Source of the DNA: Eretmocerus hayati | Lineage: Eukaryota; Arthropoda; Insecta; Hymenoptera; Aphelinidae | Direction of reading: 5' to 3' | Assembly: GCA_029851415.1 (NCBI GenBank) | Contig: CM056742.1 | Location: 148,061,121 to 148,125,120 of the forward strand | DNA: 64,000 nt | Part shown: one piece after another, positions 1-9,748 of the stretch | How positions within the stretch are numbered: position 1 is the stretch's first letter | How the letters are laid out: every line of letters starts with the position of its first letter | Made by a program: the position numbers and the translations under genes | Notes under the pieces: model-generated | Told to the model about the DNA's origin: nothing | The model's database searches: none | Seen by the model: only the letters and a program-made list of their open reading frames with translations

Positions 1-23
1 TAAGTTAATCCAGAAGCGTAATA

Positions 24-946
24 CACTACCGGTCAAAAGTTTAAGCTCACCCAAAATTTTTTTTTTCAATTATGTGAGTTGAACTACTCGGCTCTATTTG
101 ACCGTAGAGGACTCTTCCGGAGCTCATTTTAAAGGTTTTTTCACGTAGTTTAAGATGGACTTATTCATTTTAATCCGTACGGATCGGGACCTTTCCAATT
201 TGAGCTTGGAAAAGTGTCAATATAAACGATTTTTGGGAGAATCTTTTGGCTCCTGCCAATTTGAGCCACATGAATGTTTCAATGTGGGAGTTGTGGGATA
301 TGAAAGTACCAGTCTAGAGCTTCAAAATCCGTTTTTGAACGCCCCTCTACGCCACTTCCAGTCCGAGCTATGACACTTTCTCTGAGGGAAGATTTTTCGG
401 AAAAACTAGCACTCCAATTCGAGAGAGATACAGAGACGCATTTTTATGAAGTATAATCATCATTTCTGTCATCTTTTATCAACATCTTGATTAAGGAAAC
501 GAGGAACCTTTGAAATATGCCCCAAAAAGTGAATTTTCTCGTCATTTTTGAATCCAGGTGCTAGTTTTTGCGAAAAATCTTCCCTCAGAGAAAGTGTCAT
601 AGCTCGGACTGGAAGTGGCGTAGAGGGGCGTTCAAAAACGGATTTTGAAGCTCTAGACTGGTACTTTCATATCCCACAACTCCCACATTGAAACATTCAT
701 GTGGCTCAAATTGGCAGGAGCCAAAAGATTCTCCCAAAAATCGTTTATATTGACACTTTTCCAAGCTCAAATTGGAAAGGTCCCGATCCGTACGGATTAA
801 AATGAATAAGTCCATCTTAAACTACGTGAAAAAACCTTTAAAATGAGCTCCGGAAGAGTCCTCTACGGTCAAATAGAGCCGAGTAGTTCAACTCACAAAA
901 TTGAAAAAAAAATTTTTGGGTGAGCTTAAACTTTTGACCGGTAGTG
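24..946. mobile_element. Foldback MITE, Tc1/mariner-like ends, TA target duplication
   Basis: The two halves are reverse complements with a constant mirror sum of 970: arms about 24-412 and 558-946, spacer about 145 bp. The termini read CACTACCGGTCAAAAGTTT and its complement, flanked by TA at 22-23 and 947-948. A TA duplication with CAC-starting ends is typical of Tc1/mariner-type elements. The arms are nearly identical, so the insertion is fairly young or gene-converted. The 72-codon ORF in each arm is simply the same arm read twice and is not a gene. Confidence 0.9.
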
Positions 947-1320
947 TATCTCGTGCAAGTTGCTTTTATGTATCTTGACTGAAATTTGAGATATATATGT
1001 GAGCATTTTAGCGATATAAATCATGGTATCTCACAACTAAAATCAAAGAAAGTGTTTCTAGAGCTACTGATGAAGAGTATACAGAAAATTATTTCGAGGG
1101 CATTCGGACTATCCACGGTCGTCAAATCGCGCGGATCTGAAAAGAGAACTTGAGACCCGCATATAAGTCTCCTAGTTCCATTTTCGAACAAAATTACCTA
1201 TTATATCTTCACTGTTCGTCAGGATCAGTGTTAGTAATTGGTAAAAGAGGCAAATCTCAAATTTGGTGAATTTTGAACATCCCTTGGTTCATTTAGAATC
1301 AATTTTTGTCTGGATCGATA
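947..1320. other. Unannotated AT-rich spacer
   Basis: No ORF, RNA gene or repeat structure was seen between two inverted-repeat elements. Confidence 0.5.
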
Positions 1321-1361
1321 GGTTTATTCGATTATGCGGGTCACAGCGCTCGGATCGGTCC

Positions 1362-1583
1362 GGTCTCGTCCATCACCGAACGCGCGTTCGGACAAAAGTT
1401 CGCTCGGAGCGCTCGGAACGCTCCGTCCAAGATTTTCAGCCGAGGAGAGGGGAGGAATCGTCCACAGCATTAGAAACAGGCTGTCTCCCCTCTCCCCGGC
1501 TAGAAATCTTAGACGGAGCGTTCGGAGCGCTCCGAGCGAACTTTGTCCGAACGAGCGTTCGGTGATGGACGAGACCGTGTGGG
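1362..1583. repeat. GC-rich internal inverted repeat of the ribozyme element
   Basis: Arms 1362-1465 and 1480-1583 are complementary with few mismatches (shared blocks such as GAACGC, GTTCGGACAAA and TTCGCTCGGAGCGCTC). As RNA this would form a roughly 100 bp hairpin immediately 5' of the hammerhead region. ORFs read through it on both strands are mirror artefacts. Confidence 0.85.
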
Positions 1584-1697
1584 GTACATAATACCTCACA
1601 TGCGCAATAGATGGATGACAGATCCAGCTCCTTTCCCGCAATCGACGGCTCAAGACCTCGATTAGTATATAAGAGCGCATAAGTGCTTCATCGCCAA

Positions 1698-1780
1698 GCG
1701 TCCAGGGCACCACCTGCAACTCCAGCCCTGCTGATGAGTCCGGTTACGATGAACCAGGTTGCAGGTGGGGGACGAAACGC
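1698..1780 (+). ncRNA. Hammerhead self-cleaving ribozyme (stem III open)
   Basis: All invariant parts occur in order. Stem III 5' strand GCG plus U and the cleavage-site C are at 1698-1702, giving a GUC triplet with predicted cleavage after C1702. Stem I is CAGGGC (1703-1708) pairing with GCCCTG (1725-1730). The conserved CTGATGA is at 1731-1737. Stem II is GTCC (1738-1741) pairing with GGAC (1770-1773). GAAA is at 1774-1777, and CGC (1778-1780) closes stem III. Every helix is fully complementary. Loop I (1709-1724) and the stem II insert share an 11-nt complementarity (1710-1720 with 1758-1768), which could be a tertiary contact or an alternative fold. Within stem II, GGTT and AACC (1742-1755) form a small hairpin. 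The order of strands makes this type III topology. Activity is inferred, not shown. Confidence 0.85.
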
Positions 1781-1985
1781 ACAAGAGCCTTCTGCTCGAG
1801 CGTAGTAGAATCATTCATTAGTAGTGGATAAGCCATCAGCCTATTCCTACAACCGGACCAATCCGAGCGCTCCGACCCGCATAATCGAATAAACCTGATA
1901 TGAACGATCGGAACTTTATCGCTCGTGGGAATTTCAAATCATATTATTACATGACTTGGCTAATGCGAACTAATTTTATGTTACT

Positions 1986-2170
1986 AGTGCCCAAAAATCG
2001 CAACTTGAACATGATTTTTGAGCACTCGTAACATAAAATATTGTATGACACTGTGTGCGGACGGGTAGTTTTGTTACGAAGGACTTATAACACTCGCTTC
2101 GCTCGTGTCATAACCAGTCCACCAGTCCTTCGTACAAAACTAACCGTCCACGTGCAGTGTCATAAAATAC
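1986..2170. repeat. Palindromic repeat family, copy 1 (second copy at 59298-59482)
   Basis: The unit contains a shared non-palindromic head (AAAATCGCAACTT..) followed by a palindrome of about 115 bp ending in GTGCAGTGTCATA. The loop reads CACTCGCTTCGCTCGTG. A diverged copy in the same orientation and order of parts lies 57 kb away, so this is a dispersed element family. Confidence 0.8.
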
Positions 2171-2172
2171 TA

Positions 2173-2322
2173 TTAATCAACGGATTTGTTGATTAAGTGA
2201 CATAGATTGATATTGGATTACTCCAATTCGATCTATGTACCTTCAGGCTCCTCGCAATCTGAGTGTTGCAACTTGAAGGATTTTGATGGAATCTAATCTC
2301 AATCAACAAATCCGTTGATTAA
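2173..2322. repeat. Small MITE-like palindrome with 22 bp perfect termini
   Basis: The termini TTAATCAACGGATTTGTTG (2173 onward) and their exact complement ending at 2322 flank about 105 bp of AT-rich sequence. The middle also has a short inverted repeat around the motif GATCTATGTA. No protein is encoded. Confidence 0.8.
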
Positions 2323-2348
2323 AATTAGCTTGCATTAGCCGAGTCATG

Positions 2349-2793
2349 TTCATGTTCCATGATGGCATTGCAATCATTCTGTAAGCCTTTGTCCCATGTA
2401 TAGATTCATTTGGATGATGAACAAAACTGCAAGCAATGATTTTCAAAAACGATCGTTGAACGTACCTACACAACTATGGAGTTATGGCCTTCAACAACGC
2501 TTTTAACCTTCAACAACGAATTCGATTTTTCTAATTCATTCTTGAGAAGCGATTCTGGAAATGAAAATATAACATGATTTGACGTAAATGTTCCTGATTG
2601 GAAGACTCACACTCGAGCTCACACTGTAATTTTGAATAACTCGCTCGATTAAGTTCTCGCTGAATATTAATAAGATAATATTCTCAAGAATTCTCAGCAT
2701 TGAATTTGCATTGGTCAGACATTTCTCTGTGACTCAATACAGTCAACATTTATGTTGTCAACAGGTCGTATTTCACTTATACTCACGATGATA
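2349..2793. other. Unannotated spacer
   Basis: AT-rich DNA without a convincing ORF or repeat between two repeat elements. Confidence 0.5.
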
Positions 2794-3741
2794 TAGCAAG
2801 GGAGCTGACGATTTTTTTTGTGCTAGACTCCGGGAGAGCTGAAAAAGAGATATGTTATGTGCGGCACCTTAACTAAGCCTTTGGCGTTGGTCGGCGATCT
2901 CGAAACCGATACGAACTATTTTTTATTGAATTTTTTATAATTTTTTCAAAAAAGTTCTTGTGCTATATGTTCGTATTTCTGTATTTTTCACAGATGGTAG
3001 ATTGCGATGTGTAATTACGAAAAAAAATGGTCGGCGATCCGTAACTTGTTACGAAGATGGTCAGCGCGAGGATTAAACAATTTTTTGTTACCAACAAAAT
3101 GGATTTTTGACAAAATTATAATTCGACCTCGTAAACTAATTGTTCTTATTTTGCACTACTTGAAAATCATAATTATTTAATTTGCACACAGTTATGACAT
3201 CTCCTGATGGCCACATAACCTTGTGGCGCTTGTACAGGTGCGCCATTAAAATCGGATACCCAAAAAATCTGAAAAAACTCCATGATTCGTGTGACGGCTT
3301 TAGTATTCAATATACATTTGCTCACCTCACTGCAAGGTCCAGAAATAGTATAGAAAAAGCTATGACCATTACCAGCATGTCGCTACATGACCCTTGAATG
3401 TTATTTTGACTTTTGCTCAAAATCTACGGCAGGTACAAATTTTTTTGTCAGGACCTTTTTTGTTCATTTTGAAATTGTCTACAAACTTATTCCTCATCAT
3501 TTTTCCTCTAAAATGAGCCCTTCCCGAGATACAAGCGTTCAAACACGGGAAAAGTATTTTTCTTGTATGCAAAGGAATAAAAATACCAATCTAGCCCATA
3601 TTAACTTTATGCAACGAAGATTTTTGCTTAATTACAAGTGATTATCCATAATGGTGAAATGTCAGACGCAATGAAAGAATAATGCAATTGTACAGGGCTA
3701 TCCATCAATACAAGGAAGTTTGAAAGGTGTAGTATTCTATC

Positions 3742-3882
3742 TCAATCGTGTTCTTCTTCTTCGATGTCAGTATCGCTGTCCTCGTCGCTACCACCATCGG
3801 CCCTATATCTTCTATAATCGATATCATACAGTATGTGTGCGTCCTCATCCTCCGAGCTTGAAGACGTCTCTTCATCATCACC
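3742..3882 (-). CDS. Acidic C-terminal coding segment, left-arm copy
   Basis: Exact mirror of 6915-7055 in the left arm. Read on the - strand it gives the same 46-residue Asp/Glu/Ser-rich tail followed by a stop. It is preceded by a pyrimidine tract and CAG, so it could be a terminal exon. It is either the working copy or its duplicate; the two cannot be told apart by sequence. No family is recognised. Confidence 0.35.
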   Translation of the reverse strand, partial: GDDEETSSSSEDEDAHILYDIDYRRYRADGGSDEDSDTDIEEEEHD

Positions 3883-3950
3883 TGTACAGTAAGATAATGA
3901 TGGTTGTTTAAAAATAGTGAGCGAAAAAGTTCAGATCAAATGGAATAGTT

Positions 3951-4334
3951 TCATACAGTTTCATCTATTCTACCAAAAAAGCTCTTAAGAGGGATGTTGC
4001 TAACGTGAACGATCTTTTTTGCACCGATATCCATCGTAAGGTCCAGACGGAATTTTGGTCCAGTGGGTCCAAAGATGTTGAAAGTAGAGTTGTTGGTGAC
4101 AATTTTTTTTTTCCCCCTAATAGAAACTTCATTTGAATAATGTCTCATGAATTTCCAAAATAATTGGTATCGGCCAATGGAATTACGATCGAGAGAACGT
4201 ATACCTTTAGGCCATTGAAATTGAGAAAAATGAGTCGTAGGGGAAGTTCCAAGAGGAGAACCACCGCAACTTTTCCATACACCTAAATATAGAAAAAGAT
4301 TAATTTCCACACTTTGGGGAGGACGTTTCCGCAA
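3951..4334 (-). CDS. Unrecognised 127-codon ORF of the giant foldback element
   Basis: This ORF starts outside the left arm (4261-4334) and runs into it, ending at a stop near 3951. The protein is basic in the middle (RGKKK near residue 74), with aromatic-rich stretches and a C-terminus ending FFGRIDETV. Residue composition looks protein-like rather than random. The right-arm counterpart (6538-6846) is frameshifted by one base in the A run that encodes the lysines, so only this copy stays open across it. The acidic segment 3742-3882 lies just downstream on the same strand and could be a further exon. No domain or family is recognised. It may be a remnant of the element's own protein or chance coding in a repeat. 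Confidence 0.35.
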   Translation of the reverse strand: MRKRPPQSVEINLFLYLGVWKSCGGSPLGTSPTTHFSQFQWPKGIRSLDRNSIGRYQLFWKFMRHYSNEVSIRGKKKIVTNNSTFNIFGPTGPKFRLDLTMDIGAKKIVHVSNIPLKSFFGRIDETV

Positions 4335-4529
4335 AAATCTAGTATTGCTAAATTTTTATGTCAGGTCAGTGTGGTATTAGTGTGACCCCTAATTGCAAGA
4401 CTACAAAGGATCTAGTCACTTTTTTCCAAAGTATGTGATGGTCTAATTACAATTTCAAAACCCCGAAGCTGTAGCTCAAACCCTTTGGCCGTGAGATCAA
4501 TTTTAGTGGCGAAATTTCAGGTCCGTGTG

Positions 4530-4750
4530 TTGCTTCAAAATGTCAGATCCGTGTGACGCTACCGCGTCTCCATGTTATCCTTGTGGTACCGATAAGGGGG
4601 AAAATTCACATCCATGCGCGAGTTTATTCATACATCATATTTTTCAAAGAGTCAAAAAATACATCTTAGAAGCTTTGGAAGTGAGATTTAGGCCTGGCAC
4701 ATTTTCAAAACCCAAATATCGAAATTTCCACGAAACTACCGATGTACATA
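4530..4750 (+). repeat. Diverged dispersed repeat, copy 1 (copy 2 at 13745-13900)
   Basis: Shared blocks in the same order include GTCAG.TCCGTG near the start, AATACATCTT, TTTGGAAGTG, TTGGCACATTTT-like sequence and CCCAAATATCGAAATTT. Both copies sit close to a foldback of the same family (5283-5595 here, 13420-13732 there), which suggests they travel as one composite unit. Confidence 0.6.
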
Positions 4751-5282
4751 CAAACGACGGGTTCATTTTGTGGAACTTGCTGCAGTGAACGTGTCAAAGA
4801 TTATCAAGAGCTCCAAATTTTACTTGTCCGTATCGAGAACGTATGTGAGCCCGTCCACTGCGACGATAGAATATAGCATTCCGTCGTACAGTGCCAGAGA
4901 GTACAAACCCATGATTTTGCACCTAAAAAAGTCAAGCATATTTGGATTTCATCAGTGTCATGTATATTCACGAAATCCCAACGAATTAAGTGCACGGTGT
5001 GCGGGTACCGCATCGCCTCAAATGGAATGAAAATTATAAAATTAGAGATCTTTTGGGTTTTTCGCTTTCTTCCAAAATATGAGTCCGTGTAAATTCCATC
5101 ACCGCCCTCTCCATAGTTCACTACAGTCTATCTCTACCGACTGGGCATTTGCACCTGGAATTTGGAAAGGCTGTCTATATAAATTATGCTTCTGATAGTT
5201 GTTACAGAGTTTTCAGTTATTATTGGAGAAGGTGACTGCGACAAAGAGTAGTCACTTTTTCGGTCGAACTCGCGAGGAGGTG

Positions 5283-5595
5283 CACCAACCTAGCGGGTCC
5301 TGGATCTTGACGAAACTTTGGGAATCACCCTATTTTTGTGTAAAATGAAGCTATCTCCAAGGGTCTAATCCAATGGGCTTTCCCCTGTCTTAAGATACAG
5401 CCATGGAGGTTATCATTGTCAGTATATCTATATATGTGTCATCTTAACCTAGGCCTAAATGGACAATGCTAATCTCCATAGCTGTATCTCGGGATGAGAG
5501 GCCCATTGGACGAAACCCTTCCGGGTATCTTCATTTTTCACCAAAACAAGAAATTCTCAAAGTTTCGTCAAGTCGCAGGGTCTGCAAGGTTGGTG
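5283..5595. repeat. Foldback repeat of the CCCATTGG / AGGCCTA family, copy A
   Basis: Left CACCAACCT and right AGGTTGGTG mark the outer ends. The arms share ACTTTG.GAAT, AAAATGAAG, CCAATGGGC, AGATACAGC and ATGGAG blocks as reverse complements, with considerable divergence, so the element is old. The centre (GCATTG-like block, AGGCCTA) matches copies at 13420-13732 and 14337-14618. Confidence 0.75.
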
Positions 5596-6417
5596 TTCCC
5601 TTTGTCAGCCTCGATAGCCGTTCCGCTATTTTCCCTATCCCTCCTATCATTCGAGATTCCCTCACAATCCCCCTGAAATCGGAATTTTGCCTGATTTAAG
5701 GGCAATAGTGGCCATGAAGCCTACGGATTGTATTTTAGCTCCTTGAGACAGGCAATTGATTTGTGCTTTCTTTAATTCTTACATAATACAAAAAAATCGA
5801 AATTTCCACCAAAAGCTCCATTATAATCATTCCCAAATCCACTGCATTGAAATTCTGGCTCAACCAGCCGATAGATATTCTCAAAAAAATCGTGATTAGT
5901 CAGCACGGAATTCCAACCCCCGAGATTTTGATGAGGATGAAAAGGCGTTTCAAAACCTCTTTTAGTTTCGGTCGATATCTTGGTCCCAGATTCATCTCTA
6001 AGTATTTGTCTGACCCATTGATTTTGTAGTCCAGGAACCAATAACACGTATTTTTAACCCCCTAGAGCCATAGGTATAAATTTCGGGTGCCACAATGCCA
6101 CGTGAGCACATTTTTGAATAAGAAAAATCGTATTTCTTGCCAAAAATATGAATGTAGGTCTTCAGGAGCGCTTCACATAGAATGTTTTATCACATATTTC
6201 AAATTTTGACACTATTTTCCGTCAATCACATGCACTCCAAATTTTTTTGTAGGCTATTTTGCACTCAAAAGTGAGTCCCAAGATGATGGAATGAATGGGT
6301 CAATCCAGGTGACAATGAGTTAATATTGTTTTCGATACACTGTGCGTAAAAGTGCACTTTGCGCACAGTTTGTCGACTTTTACTCACAGTTTATCGAAAA
6401 GTATAGTTAGATACACG

Positions 6418-6519
6418 GCCGTAAAACCTATTATTCGCATCCTCGTGATGATTCCGACCCTCGCCTGCGGCTCGGGCCGGAAACCCATCACTCGGACGCG
6501 AATAAAACGTTTTACGCCC
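6418..6519. repeat. Short GC-rich MITE inside the giant foldback
   Basis: Termini GGCCGTAAAAC..ATTCGC and GCGAAT..GTTTTACGCCC are inverted copies around a centre containing CCGACCCTCGCC and GGCTCGGGCCGG, itself palindromic. About 100 bp, non-coding. Confidence 0.7.
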
Positions 6520-6537
6520 TTGGATCGAAATGTACTA

Positions 6538-6846
6538 TTCTCCTCTTGGAACTTCCCCTACGACTCATTTTTCTCAAGTTCAATGGCCTAAAGGTGTACT
6601 TTCTCTCGATCGTAATTCCATTGGCCGATACCAATTATTTTGGAAATTCATGAGACATTATTCAAATGAAGTTTCTATTAGGGGGAAAAAAAAATTGTCA
6701 CCAACAACTCTACTTTCAACATCTTTGGACCCACTGAACCAAAATTCCGTCTGGACCTTACGATGGATATCGGTGCAAAAAAAATCGTTCACGTTAGCAA
6801 CATCCCTCTTAAGAGCTTTTTTGGTAGAATAGATGAAACTGTATGA
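6538..6846 (+). pseudogene. Frameshifted right-arm copy of the 127-codon ORF
   Basis: Mirror of 3951-4260. Reading from the left-arm frame, the run of nine A at about 6686-6694 is one base shorter than its partner, so the reading frame changes after the lysine-rich stretch and the FFGRIDETV end is reached only in another frame. The initiating region of the left copy is absent because it lies outside the duplicated arm. Confidence 0.5.
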
Positions 6847-6914
6847 AAATATTCCATTTCATCTGAACTTTTTCGCTCACTATTTTTTGCCAACCATCAT
6901 TATCTTACTGTACA

Positions 6915-7055
6915 GGTGATGATGAAGAGACGTCTTCAAGCTCGGAGGATGAGGACGCACACATACTGTATGATATCGATTATAGAAGATATAGGGCCGA
7001 TGGTGGTAGCGACGAGGACAGCGATACTGACATCGAAGAAGAAGAACACGATTGA
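6915..7055 (+). CDS. Acidic C-terminal coding segment, right-arm copy
   Basis: From GGT at 6915 the frame is open for 46 codons to TGA (7053-7055). It is dominated by Asp, Glu and Ser, with a central DIDYRRYR stretch. The composition is far from random and argues for real coding at some time. A candidate splice acceptor (TTACTGTACAG) ends at 6915, so the segment may be a last exon joined to sequence upstream. The same segment occurs in the left arm on the opposite strand. The function is not recognised. Acidic tails of this kind occur in many nuclear and transposon proteins, so no family is claimed. Confidence 0.35.
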   Translation, partial: GDDEETSSSSEDEDAHILYDIDYRRYRADGGSDEDSDTDIEEEEHD

Positions 7056-8003
7056 GATAGAATACTACACCTTTCAAACTTCCTTGTATTGATAGATAGC
7101 CCTGTACAATTGCATTATTCTTTCATTGCGTCTGAAATTTCACCATTATGGATAATCACTTGTAATTAAGCAAAAATCTTCGTTGCATAAAGTTAATATG
7201 GGCTAGATTGGTATTTTTATTCCTTTGCATACAAGAAAAATACTTTTCCCGTGTTTGAACGCTTGTATCTCGGGAAGGGCTCATTTTAGAGGAAAAATGA
7301 TGAGGAATAAGTTTGTAGACAATTTCAAAATGAACAAAAAAGGTCCTGACAAAAAAATTTGTACCTGCCGTAGATTTTGAGCAAAAGTCAAAATAACATT
7401 CAAGGGTCATGTAGCGACATGCTGGTAATGGTCATAGCTTTTTCTATACTATTTCTGGACCTTGCAGTGAGGTGAGCAAATGTATATTGAATACTAAAGC
7501 CGTCACACGAATCATGGAGTTTTTTCAGATTTTTTGGGTATCCGATTTTAATGGCGCACCTGTACAAGCGCCACAAGGTTCTGTGGCCATCAGGAGATGT
7601 CATAACTGTGTGCAAATTAAATAATTATGATTTTCAAGTAGTGCAAAATAAGAACAGTTAGTTTACGAGGTCGAATTATAATTTTGTCAAAAATCCATTT
7701 TGTTGGTAACAAAAAATTGTTTAATCCTCGCGCTGACCATCTTCGTAACAAGTTACGGATCGCCGACCATTTTTTTTCGTAATTACACATCGCAATCTAC
7801 CATCTGTGAAAAATACAGAAATACGAACATATAGCACAAGAACTTTTTTGAAAAAATTATAAAAAATTCAATAAAAAATAGTTCGTATCGGTTTCGAGAT
7901 CGCCGACCAACGCCAAAGGCTTAGTTAAGGTGCCGCACATAACATATCTCTTTTTCAGCTCTCCCGGAGTCTAGCACAAAAAAAATCGTCAGCTCCCTTG
8001 CTA

Positions 8004-8460
8004 ATAGAAATGAAAAGTGATGTCCAAGCTTGTGTTACTTAGGTGCTATCACATTGAGTGGACATGTGATAGAAATGGAGAAGACCATACCAAGTAGTCG
8101 CTGCCAATAATTTCAAGAATGTAATTAAGCTCTATACTACACTACATAATTATTCAACCAGAAATTATTGGATCGAAGCTACCTACCTCAATGTTAAATT
8201 CATTTGATGATAATGCATTTGTCATTAAAGCACCTTAGCAGGAACGATCAGCCACCGTTAGCAGATCTCAATTGCACCTTGCAGCATGCATCAGCCAGCA
8301 TCAGCGTACCGTGGCGTACCGAATGCATCAGCGTACTTACCATGGCACACCGCATCAGTACTTACCTCGTGCATCGCGTAATCTTCTGTGGAAAGAGGGA
8401 GTATGCATTCTGCTATAGTGCAAGCAGGTGGCGCCGTAAGAGCGCCTAGCGGCAGGAATG
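8004..8460. other. Unannotated region with clustered GCATCAG motifs
   Basis: No gene seen. Between 8285 and 8380 the words GCATCAGC, GCGTAC and TACTTACC recur several times, a short degenerate tandem pattern of unknown meaning. Confidence 0.4.
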
Positions 8461-8939
8461 CATTTCTCAATTCAGCTCACGAACTCACGCTCAAACCTCC
8501 CAATACCTCCTAAAATCGTGTACTCTCGTGTACACACGCGGAACAAGAAAGAGCGAGATACAATAGCTGAACTTTCAAACCCATCACATCAAATATCCTG
8601 CAACCCTAAATAAAAAAATAATAAAGAGAGGGACCCAGCACACCTGCTGGGTCGCAATGGTGCATATGACACGCCGGAGAACGTTTCTAATAACCCATGC
8701 TGCTGCCAAATATTGTTTCACAGCCAATGATAACGGCGAGACGTAGAGAAAAACGCGATTGCTCGATCGCATCATCATCATCATCACTATCGAGAAGAGG
8801 CATATGCTGATCGCGCGGTTATTGCTGATGCTGCCGGGACGTGTTTGTTATATATACCATCATATATGCTTACTTATATATATTCTGATGCGTGTATGTA
8901 TGTATAACCGCACGGATTCCACTGCGTGCGACAGAGAAA

Positions 8940-8944
<5 letters not shown>

Positions 8945-8973
<29 letters not shown>
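8945..8973. repeat. (GA)n microsatellite
   Basis: About 14 uninterrupted GA units, followed by another short GA run. It produces repetitive Ser-Leu or Arg-Glu ORFs on both strands that are not genes. Confidence 0.95.
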
Positions 8974-9748
8974 TAAGAGAGAGGGTGAGCCCAATGCTAT
9001 AGCATCGCAGTCTACTCGCGAGTGTGGCTCGAGAGCTGTTCTGAGGCAGACATATCGCAGGCGCTGGTCGCACGCTGCCGGCGCGCACGCGAGTGCTGCA
9101 GCAACAAAACGTTGTGTCTCAAGGCTCTGCATGTGGGACACCTCCACCAGGTCGATTGCAAATATTATTTGGTTCCGCGTGTGCAGTTTTTTTTTTTTTC
9201 AAAGCGTGAAAGTATATCAATATAACCTGGTATACCATGTAAATTGAAATTTAAACATCAAACAAGTGCGCGATGTGTGCAGAAGACTGCGATCGGCGAC
9301 CGATTTTAATACTTATAGTCGACGTCTTCGTCGCCTGCAGCGCTGCAGCCCTTCGTAACGGCCCTCCGGACACCCTCTCTGATGTTGCGTGATGCCTGGT
9401 ACCATCTGTAATATTATTAGTGAAATATTAGTGTAGTTCATCCAACTCATGCAAGGATGAAAAACATGGCTCATGTAACGAGCCGTTGTTCCTGAATACC
9501 ATCGATGTTCTCGTGTATATAGAGAAAGAGAGTGCAACGTAGCCTCGTTTTCTTCTCAGTGCGTTTATATATATATATATATATATGTACCAGTTCTGTG
9601 TTCCCAATCTCGCTTACATAGGTATATTAATACCAGTGCCCCAAAGTGCTTGATGGTGATGAAATAATAATCGGTACCAAAATAATAAAACCTTGAAATT
9701 TAAATGTGTACCTAATAACCGATATAGCAAACCGAGCAAAACGATCCC

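Larger units (their letters stand above)
1321..1895 (+). mobile_element. Inverted-repeat element carrying a hammerhead ribozyme
   Basis: The element is bounded by about 44 bp terminal inverted repeats (1321-1364 and 1852-1895) beginning GGTTTATTCGATTATGCG. It is strikingly GC- and CpG-rich compared with its AT-rich surroundings. Inside are a second inverted repeat (1362-1465 with 1480-1583) and a hammerhead ribozyme on the + strand (1698-1780). No protein is encoded. A clean target duplication is not visible: the flanks share only GATA-like bases. It is a non-autonomous mobile or satellite-like unit; the superfamily is not recognised. Hammerheads are known in animal Penelope-like elements, retrozymes and satellite DNAs, but DNA-transposon-like inverted ends are unusual for such carriers. 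Confidence 0.75.
1950..2348. repeat. Nested palindrome cluster with about 28 bp outer inverted repeat
   Basis: 1950-1977 and 2321-2348 are inverted copies (CATGACT.GGCTAATGC) with about 3 mismatches. They enclose two separate palindromic modules, 1986-2170 and 2173-2322. This fits one composite non-autonomous element or serial insertion of small MITEs into each other. Confidence 0.7.
2794..8003. mobile_element. Giant 5.2 kb foldback element with near-identical 1.47 kb arms
   Basis: Left arm 2794-4260 and right arm 6538-8003 are reverse complements. The mirror sum stays at 10797 from the ends inward until a single-base length difference in an A/T run (10 T at about 4103-4112, 9 A in the right arm), after which it is 10798. 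Only scattered substitutions were seen. The ends read TAGCAAGGGAGCTGACG, so a TA duplication is possible. The 2.3 kb centre is unique and holds older repeats (5283-5595, 6418-6519, 4530-4750). Each arm carries the same ORF remnants (see 3951-4334 and 6915-7055). The near-identity implies recent insertion or ongoing arm-to-arm gene conversion. The superfamily is not recognised, and no transposase or DNA polymerase motif could be read. Confidence 0.85.
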
